24,758 nucleotides of DNA from Hepatocystis sp. ex Piliocolobus tephrosceles. Its lineage: Eukaryota > Apicomplexa > Aconoidasida > Haemosporida > Plasmodiidae. Made by a program: the position numbers and the translations under genes. The notes under the pieces are model-generated. The model did no database searches. It saw only the letters and a list, made by a program, of their open reading frames with translations, and was not told the origin of the DNA. Location: the NCBI GenBank assembly GCA_902459845.2, contig CABPSV020000027.1, forward strand, positions 1 to 24,758, read 5' to 3'. Positions 8,935-16,285 of this stretch are shown in pieces (within the stretch, counting starts at the first letter, position 1; each line of letters starts with the position of its first letter).

Positions 8935-11187
8935 TTATTGTAGGTAATAACTATTTCTATATACATCGTTCATTACTCCATATGACTCATTATTATAAGC
9001 GTGAACAAAATTTGTGTCTGTCAGCTGATTATGCTGATTATTTGTCGCAAATGAATGGTAGAAATTATTCTGACTGTAATTAAAATTGTTTAAATTCGCT
9101 TCATTGTTATTAGAACTGATATTTGTATGTTGATTGTTTTTATGTACGTTTGTTAAATATGTTGAAAACTCTTCATGGTTTGGTTGTATAAAACTATGAT
9201 GTACATCCATATTTGAATTTTTATTTAAATTTTCATTTGAATTTTCATTTGAATTTTCATTTAAATTTTCATTTAAATTTTCATTTGAATTTTCATTAAA
9301 ATTTTCATTTGAATTTTCATTAAAATTTGCAGGAATTGTTATATTGTCATTTTCTTTATTTTTCACATTGTTATCTGATGTATTATTGTTTGTATTTTTA
9401 AAAAAATTAATTATGTTTTTATTAGAATCATGATGTTGTAATTCTGTTGATGTTTTTTCGGCTCTTTCACTATCTGTCATTATTGGTTGTACCATATTAT
9501 CAACTTTTTCTGTAGTAAAATTATTTATTATATTTTCGTTATTATCTTTGGTATTATCTACTAGTTGTGTATTATTATTACTATCACTATTATTATTGTT
9601 ATTATTATTATTGTCATTATTATTATTATTAATGTTAATACTATCTTTACTGTTAAACTTTTTTATTTCATCTCTTATATGATCATTCATATTTTCGATC
9701 ATATGATCATTCATATTTTCGATCATATGATCATTCATATTTTCGATCATATGATCATTCATATTTTCGATCATATGATCATCCATATTTTCGCTAATTT
9801 GGTTATTCATATTTTCATTCATAAGGCTGTACATGTTGTTTATGTTAATGTTGCTATTATCAGTGTTGATATTATTATTGTTTAAAATATTTGATCCCAT
9901 TTCGCAAATGTTATTATATATATTTAAATTCTTATTATTTACATTATTATTATTTACATTATTATTATTTACATTATTATTATTTACATTATTATTATTT
10001 ACATTATTATTATAATACATTTCTGTGTTAAAATTATTCAAAGTATTCATGGTCATTATATTTAATATTTCTTCTTCATTATAATTATTATTAATATAAT
10101 TAAAAAAGTGCGTAAATGGATTTTCATCTGTTTCATTGTTTAGTGGATCTATTTTTAAATTGTTATTATTGTTATTATTGTTATTGTTGTTGTTATTATT
10201 ACTAATGCTGTTGTTATTATTACTAATGCTGTTGTTATTATTACTAATGCTGTTGTTATTATTACTAATGCTGTTGTTATTATTACTAATGCTGTTGTTA
10301 TTATTACTAATGCTGTTGTTATTATTACTAATGCTGTTGTTATTATTGCTACTACTGTTGTTATTATTACTAATGCTGTTGTTATTATTGCTACTACTGT
10401 TGTTGTTACTGCCGTTGTTGTTATTATCAGTGTTATTATCTGTAGTATCAGGAGTAATGTCATTATTTATCAAATTTTCATAAAAGTTTTTTTGAAAATT
10501 CATATTATCATTATTATTGTCGTTATTATTTTCAGTACTATTATTATTGTCGTTGTCGTTGTTGTTGTTGTTGTTATTGTCGTTGTTGCTGTTGTTATTG
10601 TTATTGTCGTTGTTGCTGTTGTTATTGTTATTGTCGTTGCTGTTGTTATTGTTATTGTTATTGTCGTTGTTATTGTTATTGTTATTGTTATTGTCGTTGT
10701 TATTGTTATTGTCATTGTTATTGTTGTCGTTGTTGTTGTTGTTGTTATTGTCGTAATCTTGCGCATAATTATTTACTAATTCATTATTGTTAAACAACTG
10801 TTTATTAATATTAGGGAAATGTTTACTGTTTCTTTGTTCACGTGAATTTATATAAGTAGAGAAAAATAATATAAGTTTTAGCTTCGCTATAAACCCTAAC
10901 GAAGCTAAAACATATAATCTTTTAAATTTATCTTTTTCTATTTCTGTCATATGTTCATAATTATGTAAATTTATACGTAAATAAGACAACTGAGCAGAAA
11001 TAGCAGTAACTAACCCTTCTATAAAATCTACATTTTTTAATTCAACCATTATATTTTCACTAACGTTTTGATAATTTAATGCTTCCATTTTCCAATTTTG
11101 TATAAAATTGCCATCGAGTTGTGGTATTAATGATTCTTTTAATTTTAGTAATATTTGAATTTTTTCTTTAAAATTTATTAAAGCCAT
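8935..11187 (-). CDS. Asparagine-rich protein, 750 residues, unknown function
   Basis: One uninterrupted exon from ATG (11185-11187) to TAA (8935-8937). I do not recognise the family. Residues 1-115 look like a folded helical domain: MALINFKEKIQILLKLKESL, then EGLVTAISAQLSYLRINLHNY and LYVLASLGFIAKLKLILFF, the last hydrophobic enough for a buried or membrane helix. The rest is mostly Asn/Asp/Ser low complexity with five in-phase repeat families (SISNNNN, NNNNV, NMNDHMIE, NENSNENL and poly-Asn/Asp) and a less biased C-terminal tail ending YRNSYYLQ. There is no signal peptide, PEXEL motif or recognisable catalytic motif. It converges with SMC6; TYW1 lies far upstream in the same direction. An in-frame TAA precedes the ATG after a short A-rich stretch, supporting this start. 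That it is a real gene is likely from the unbroken 2.25-kb frame and the balanced N-terminal composition; function is unassigned. Confidence 0.85.
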   Translation of the reverse strand: MALINFKEKIQILLKLKESLIPQLDGNFIQNWKMEALNYQNVSENIMVELKNVDFIEGLVTAISAQLSYLRINLHNYEHMTEIEKDKFKRLYVLASLGFIAKLKLILFFSTYINSREQRNSKHFPNINKQLFNNNELVNNYAQDYDNNNNNNNDNNNNDNNNNNDNNNNNNNNNDNNNNNNNSNDNNNNNSNNDNNNNNSNNDNNNNNNNDNDNNNSTENNNDNNNDNMNFQKNFYENLINNDITPDTTDNNTDNNNNGSNNNSSSNNNNSISNNNNSSSNNNNSISNNNNSISNNNNSISNNNNSISNNNNSISNNNNSISNNNNSISNNNNNNNNNNNNNNLKIDPLNNETDENPFTHFFNYINNNYNEEEILNIMTMNTLNNFNTEMYYNNNVNNNNVNNNNVNNNNVNNNNVNNKNLNIYNNICEMGSNILNNNNINTDNSNININNMYSLMNENMNNQISENMDDHMIENMNDHMIENMNDHMIENMNDHMIENMNDHIRDEIKKFNSKDSININNNNNDNNNNNNNNSDSNNNTQLVDNTKDNNENIINNFTTEKVDNMVQPIMTDSERAEKTSTELQHHDSNKNIINFFKNTNNNTSDNNVKNKENDNITIPANFNENSNENFNENSNENLNENLNENSNENSNENLNKNSNMDVHHSFIQPNHEEFSTYLTNVHKNNQHTNISSNNNEANLNNFNYSQNNFYHSFATNNQHNQLTDTNFVHAYNNESYGVMNDVYRNSYYLQ
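9211..9330 (-). repeat. 12-bp x 10 in-frame repeat (N-E-N-S/F/L)
   Basis: Ten 12-bp units of ATT(T/A)(G/A)AATTTTC type on the + strand encode NENS, NENF and NENL blocks in the C-terminal third of the Asn-rich protein. Confidence 0.88.
9681..9824 (-). repeat. 24-bp in-frame repeat (MIENMNDH)
   Basis: Four identical 24-bp units beginning GATCATTCATATTTTC (9681-9776) are followed by two diverged units to 9824. They encode the octapeptide N-M-N-D-H-M-I-E, whose helical, less Asn-dominated composition differs from the surrounding poly-Asn. Confidence 0.92.
9932..10015 (-). repeat. 15-bp in-frame repeat (NNNNV)
   Basis: Five 15-bp units of ATTATTATTTACATT type encode NNNNV pentapeptides in the Asn-rich protein. 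Confidence 0.88.
10189..10398 (-). repeat. 21-bp x 10 in-frame repeat (S-I/S-S-N-N-N-N)
   Basis: Ten 21-bp units encode the heptapeptide SISNNNN, or SSSNNNN in two units. Seven consecutive SIS units form the homogeneous part at the lower coordinates, so homogenisation or expansion was most recent there. Confidence 0.9.
10517..10755 (-). repeat. Poly-Asn/Asp trinucleotide tract
   Basis: This is AAT/AAC (Asn) with interspersed GAC/GAT (Asp) and AGC (Ser) on the coding strand. It begins right after the folded N-terminal region at about residue 145 and is the longest low-complexity block of the protein. Confidence 0.88.
10875..10911. other. 12-bp perfect stem with 13-base loop in coding sequence
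   Basis: GTTTTAGCTTCG (10875-10886) and CGAAGCTAAAAC (10900-10911) are exact reverse complements around a loop containing AAACCCTAA. They lie in the conserved-looking N-terminal part of the Asn-rich gene and encode VLASLGFIAKLK there. Confidence 0.9.
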
Positions 11188-11285
11188 TTTTTTTTGTACT
11201 TTTTTTTTTAAATGCAGTTATTATTATATATATATGTATGTATGTTTTATTATTTTTTACTTATGTTTTATTATTTTTTTACTTA

Positions 11286-11365
11286 TTTTTTATTATTTTT
11301 TACTTATTTTTTATTTATTTTTTATTTATTTTTTATTTATTTTTTATTATTTTTTATTATTTTTT
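11286..11365. promoter_or_regulatory. Helically phased T6 tracts upstream of the Asn-rich gene
   Basis: Eight T6 runs start at 11286, 11296, 11307, 11318, 11329, 11340, 11350 and 11360, a mean spacing of 10.6 bp, equal to one helical turn. A-tracts phased this way are known to bend DNA. The block lies about 100-180 bp upstream of the ATG at 11187. Curvature is expected from known A-tract behaviour; a regulatory role is inference. Confidence 0.55.
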
Positions 11366-11504
11366 ATTTATGTTTACTTATGTTTTATTATGTTTTATTA
11401 TGTTTTATTATTGTTTACTTATGTTTTATTATTGTTTACTTATGTTTTATTATGTTTTATTATTGTTTACTTATATTTTATCTTTTGATGGTTTTTATTT
11501 TTAA

Positions 11505-11699
11505 TTAATTGTCCAATTTGCTATACAATTTGTTGTTCAATTTGTTGTTCAATTTGTTGTACAATTTGTTGTTCAATTTGTTGTTCAATTTGTTGTACAA
11601 TTTATTTCCCAACTGTTTTTTTTTAGAATTTATTTTAAAGACTCCTATTAAAACCTCTTGTAAAATTCTTTGTTTTTTTTTAAATTCCTCTTTTAATTT
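11505..11699 (-). CDS. Possible terminal exon of an unannotated minus-strand gene
   Basis: On the minus strand, 64 codons are open from just after a TAG (11700-11702) to TAA (11505-11507). There is no Met, so this can be coding only as a spliced 3' exon; the TAG itself could be the acceptor (TTAAGTAG|AAATTA). The first 35 or so residues have balanced charge and hydrophobicity (EEFKKKQRILQEVLIGVFK), and the 12-bp repeat that follows stays in phase, encoding (N/Y)NKL tetrapeptides. A possible first exon with an ATG lies at about 11800-11860 (MYYNNIKLILVIFHH, then a GTGTGT donor), or the 5' end may fall in the assembly gap. It could also be a degenerate copy of the neighbouring gene's N-terminus (FKEKIQILLKLKE) or chance. 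I do not recognise a family. Confidence 0.3.
   Translation of the reverse strand, partial: KLKEEFKKKQRILQEVLIGVFKINSKKKQLGNKLYNKLNNKLNNKLYNKLNNKLNNKLYSKLDN
11515..11610. repeat. 12-bp tandem array with 36-bp higher order
   Basis: Seven clear units plus one decayed unit of AATTTGTTGTTC. The last three bases follow TAC, TTC, TTC, TAC, TTC, TTC, TAC, so the true period is 36 bp. It forms the second half of the possible minus-strand exon. Confidence 0.92.
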
Positions 11700-11883
11700 C
11701 TACTTAAGACAAAACTTATTGAATAAAAGAAACTTTTTTTATTTTACTATTTTTTTTTTTTTTTACACTAGCCTTTGCTAATATAATATTCACAACATGT
11801 ACATATTTAAACACACATGATGGAAAATAACCAAAATTAATTTGATGTTATTGTAGTACATGCGCAAACATAGTGGTAAGCAT

Positions 11884-11884
<1 letters not shown>

Positions 11885-11954
<70 letters not shown>
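11885..11954. repeat. Run of 70 T abutting the assembly gap
   Basis: An unbroken poly-T runs directly into the N block. A run of 48 A (12060-12107) begins six bases after the gap. Lengths of such runs are unreliable in assemblies. Confidence 0.85.
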
Positions 11955-12054
11955 NNNNNNNNNNNNNNNNNNNNNNNNNNNNNNNNNNNNNNNNNNNNNN
12001 NNNNNNNNNNNNNNNNNNNNNNNNNNNNNNNNNNNNNNNNNNNNNNNNNNNNNN
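11955..12054. other. Assembly gap (100 N)
   Basis: Exactly 100 N, the conventional placeholder for a gap of unknown size. True spacing between the flanks is therefore unknown, and coordinates across it are nominal. Confidence 0.98.
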
Positions 12055-12056
12055 AA

Positions 12057-12108
<52 letters not shown>

Positions 12109-12182
12109 AGTAAAAAAGGGTACAAATGAGCAAAAAAAATGCAAAATAATAACGATAAAAAAAACAATACGATAAGAACAAT

Positions 12183-12285
12183 AAAAAATAAACAATAAAA
12201 AACGGTAAAAAACAGTAAAAAAAACAATAAAAACAATAAAAAACAATAAAAAACAATAAAAAACAATAAAAAAACAATAAAAAAA
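12183..12285. other. Helically phased A-tract array
   Basis: A-runs of 5-8 start at 12183, 12197, 12207, 12217, 12229, 12238, 12248, 12258, 12268 and 12279. The last nine average about 10.3 bp apart, separated by CAAT, CGGT or CAGT. This predicts intrinsic curvature. It lies on the other side of the gap from the T-tract array and has the opposite strand polarity. Confidence 0.7.
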
Positions 12286-12989
12286 CAATAGAAATCAATA
12301 AACAATAAAAAATAATAAAAAAAACAAAAAGAGAGTAAAAACATAAAAAAAAAAAAAAAAGATAAAGGGACTGCAACATATGCAGAAAAAAAAAAAAAAA
12401 AAATTAAAATAAAATAAAGTATTTATAATGCATAACAGATGCGAAGTAAATGGTCATAAATAAAAACATAATAAATAAAAATATAATAAATAAAAAAATA
12501 AAATAACTAATGAAAAAAAAAAAATTAATAAAATATAAAATGAAAAAAAAAAAACGAATAAATAAAATATAAAATGAAAAAAAAAAACGAATAAACTAAT
12601 ATATATAATAACAAGAGAAAAAAAAAAATTAAATAAAAAAATAATAATAAAATAAAACAATTGACAAAATAAAAAAACTGTAAAACAACATATTTTTTTT
12701 TTTCTAAAATACAAGCATGTATAGAGCTAAGTTTCATGAAAGCACAATAACATTTTAAATAATAAATATAAATATTTACTTATGTTAATATAATAAGAAT
12801 TAAGATGCATAGTTACTTACCATTTATTCATTTATATTCTTATAATTTTTTTCCTTGTAGTTTTAAAAATAATATTTACTTAAAAAAACAATAACATGGT
12901 AAAAAAAAAAAAAAAAATAAAATAAATAAATAAATAAAAAATAAAGATAAATTAAAAGTTAACATGTATATATATGTATTTATGTATAT

Positions 12990-13062
12990 GGGCTTCGCGA
13001 GGTTTTTTAAACTATGTGATCAAAAAAAAGGTTCTTGCTCCTTAAAAAAATAGCTATGGTTA
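12990..13062. ncRNA. G+C island, possible non-coding RNA
   Basis: About 36% G+C by hand count in a spacer near 10%. It includes GGGCTTCGCGAGG and a short stem AAGG/CCTT around TTCTTGCT. In Plasmodium such islands between genes are often structured RNAs. I match no known family and find no C/D box pair, so strand and boundaries are unknown. Confidence 0.15.
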
Positions 13063-13516
13063 AAAATAAAAAGGTTTAATTCATAGGCCAACAAAAATAA
13101 ATAAAGTGTGAAAACATAATTAAAATTTTAATTATTGCATATATGTATATAATAATGAGTCTCTTTAGCATACATACAATGCTTATATTTGTATTATATA
13201 AATGTATAATTTAAAAACGTAAAAAAAAAAAAAAAAACTTAAAACAGAAATAAAAAGCATAAGTTTTGTTATTTTTTTTACTATAAAATCTTATAATTCT
13301 AATACATTAAAACTAATCTAAATAATATGTTAAAAGACTTTTAATTATAGTTTATTTGTGTATGTATATTATATAAATAATAAATAAATAAACTAACATA
13401 AAAAAAGTGATATAATATTATTTAACTATTAATAAAAAAAAAGTAACTCTATTTATAAAATGTACAATATATAGGGGTTTTTTAAATAGTTATATGCTGA
13501 TGAAGCATGTATATAT

Positions 13517-13520
<4 letters not shown>

Positions 13521-13565
<45 letters not shown>
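13521..13565. repeat. (ACATAT)n microsatellite
   Basis: About 7.5 copies of the hexamer ACATAT in the long spacer. It follows a 7-bp stem with loop TGATGAA centred near 13502. Confidence 0.9.
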
Positions 13566-13566
<1 letters not shown>

Positions 13567-14210
13567 GTACAATATAAAATATATTTAAGTGTTTTGCCTT
13601 TTATGCTATATATATAAGCATCACACAAATGCACACAAACACAACACATATTATCTCCACATACGTATAAACTAATATGTATGTATATATATTTGCATAT
13701 TTATGTACGTGTATATGCATTTTTCAAATATATAAAACTTAGTTTAACCACCTAAAAAATATGTACATCTATACATAAGTATACAACATGTTACATACTT
13801 ACATACATACACACATATGTACATACACATATATATGTACATACACATATATATGTACAGGTTTTTCTTTTGAAATTTTATTATAGTTCAATGAAATAAA
13901 AAAGATGTAGCTATTTATACAAAAACGAATAAAGAAATTTCCTTAAACAAAGATAACATGATAAAAATTAACGTAAAAAAAAAAAAAAAAAAAAAATCCT
14001 GTTTTTTTAGAAAAAAAAAAAAAAAATTATTAAAAAATAAATAATTTTTCTTTTTTTCAATTTACAAGTATTGTAAATTATATAAAAACATAAATTTGAA
14101 GAATGCATTTGTAAACATTAAATTTATAAACACTAAATATATTTTTTGTATAATAAAAAAAAAAATAAAATAAAAAAAAAAAAATAATAATAAAATAAAA
14201 TAAAAATGAA

Positions 14211-14341
14211 ATAAATAACATTAAAATAAATAACATTAAAATAAATAAAATTAAAATAAATAACATTAAAATAAATAACATTAAAATAAATAACTTAAAA
14301 TAAATAACTTAAAATAAATAACTTAAAATAAGTAACTTAAA
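14211..14341. repeat. 15-bp then 14-bp AT-rich tandem array
   Basis: Five units of ATAAATAACATTAAA (15 bp) are followed by four units of the one-base-shorter ATAAATAACTTAAA (14 bp). The switch suggests one deletion-bearing unit was then amplified. Confidence 0.92.
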
Positions 14342-15519
14342 GAACATTAAAATAAACAATAAAATAAATAACACTAAAATAAGTAACATTGAAATAAATA
14401 AAAATGTGAATTATAATTCTCTAAAATGCAATAAAATGAAATTTTATAAATCAAAATGTATCATTTTATTTTTTGCGTACATTTTTTTCTATATAGTTTT
14501 ATGTACGAAAAAAAAAAAAAAAAAAAAAAAATGTATAATTCTTTTATAATTTGTTAAGGATGCTCAAATATATATATAATATATATATATATAATTTACA
14601 TACTGTAAAAATTTAATTTATCTACATAAAAATCTTAAATACATACTCGTATTTAATATGCATATATGTATACATAATATTATACATATATATAATTTAT
14701 TGCGTATACATATATACAAAAAAAATTAATGTACACATATTTTTTTAAATTTTTTCTCCTCCTTTTTTCGAGACACGTACTAACCATCCCCAAAAAAAAT
14801 ATGTTATATAACATAAAAAAAATTAATACATATGCTACAATTTTTTTTTTTTTTAATTTAAAAAGAATAATAAATAAAAATGTATATATAATACATAGAA
14901 CAGTTTCATTATAATAAAGAAATAAAAAGAATTAAAATTTGATAAAAATATTTTTACATATTATTATGTGTACTCTTTTACATATTTTTACGTATATATA
15001 TAACGTACGTACAAATACGTGCAATACAATTTTATTTTAAAATAAACAAAGGAAATACAAAAATAAAAATGAATAAAGAGAAAATTTAATAGATGTGTAC
15101 TAATATTTAAAAAAATAACATGGAAATCAAACTAATTATTTTTTTTTAGTTTAATATTAATTTTTTTTCTTTTTTAAAATGCTAAACTAAAATCTTTATT
15201 TTTAGATATATACATATGTATATATATGTATAGATTTTTGAGTACCAATTTTGAGTACAATTCTTGTTTATTTTCCCATTTCAGAGTAGTACATATAAGA
15301 AAATAAAAATATGAAAATTTACATAGTAAATTATCACATTATTATATAATAAATATCCACTAATATAAACAATAAATATGTTATAATAGCATTTGTACAA
15401 AAGTTCCCATATATATATATATATATATATAGTTATATGGGTATAATAAAATAATTAGTAATAAAAATGTGTGTACTATGTATATACCATAGTGTTATTC
15501 ATATTTCTTTCTCTTTTTA

Positions 15520-15632
15520 ATTTTTTTTTTTTTTTAATTTTTTCTTTTTTTTAATTTTTTCTTTTTTTAATTTTTTCTCTTTTTAATTTTTTTTCTTTTT
15601 AATTTTTTCTCGTTTTAATTTTTTATTTTAGT
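15520..15632. repeat. Polypyrimidine array (AATTTTTTCTTTTT type)
   Basis: Six or so irregular 14-18-bp units of AATTTTTTCT(T)n make a strand-asymmetric T/C-rich block about 0.65 kb downstream of the TYW1 stop. Confidence 0.8.
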
Positions 15633-16173
15633 TTTATTTACATTTTTTATTGTGCTATTTTTTATTTCCTAATTTTCGGGTAAAGTAGTAGTAAAAAATA
15701 GAAAGTTTTAAAAACTAAGCACCCTTATGAGTGAAAAAAATATATAAATATGCAAATATACATACGTACATATACATATATATACCAAATTGCAACATTT
15801 ATATTGCTGCCCTTTTTTGCGATTAGACTTTTTTAAAAAGTAATTGACACATATATAATTCGTGGCTTACCTGCTTAAAAATTAGTACGTTTATTTATCC
15901 CATGTATATAAAACTATCAAAAAGAAAAAACGAAAGTCCGTCTAGTAAATGTGCTTGAAAAATAAAATAACAAATTTAAATCGATCAAAGTGTGTGCACA
16001 TATATATATATATATACATACATACCCTTTTTTTTTTAATTAAGTAGTGACATCTTTATTAACGTAAATTTATTTATTTATTTTTTTTTTTGTCGTATTA
16101 TTAAACGCTGTATATATAATACTGCATAAATCAGAATAAAGTTAAACAAAATCATAAGTGAATTAGTCATATG

Positions 16174-16228
<55 letters not shown>

Positions 16229-16285
16229 TAATGCAATAAGGCAATAATGAGATAATCTAGACTTAATACAAAAAATAATGCCTAA

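Larger units (their letters stand above)
12286..16285. other. Long AT-rich spacer, no gene recognised
   Basis: This is 4 kb between the gap-flanking arrays and the 3' end of TYW1. It is mostly A-runs and T-runs, (TA)n and ACATAT-type repeats, with G+C of about 3-12% in many lines. Separate entries cover the tandem arrays and one G+C-richer island at 12990-13062. A 20-bp perfect A/T palindrome lies at 13116-13135. The TYW1 3' UTR must lie near 16286, followed by a poly-A run of about 45 at 16180-16224. No open frame here looks coding. Confidence 0.65.

Noticed and set aside
10136..10779. Several long open frames on the opposite strand and in other frames over the Asn-rich gene (poly-Leu, poly-Val, poly-Thr)
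   Set aside because: They are shadows of triplet repeats in the Asn codons of the minus-strand gene.
11790..12379. Minus-strand open frames running through the gap and poly-T
   Set aside because: They exist only because N is read through and homopolymers lack stops.
13490..13515. TGATGA box-C-like motif
   Set aside because: No D box (CTGA) follows at a suitable distance on the same strand; the motif is the loop of a short AT-rich hairpin.
15862..15874. GGCTTACCTGC, resembling the 5' splice-site-pairing end of U1 snRNA
   Set aside because: Only about eight bases match. The rest of U1, including stem-loop I and the Sm site in context, is not seen.
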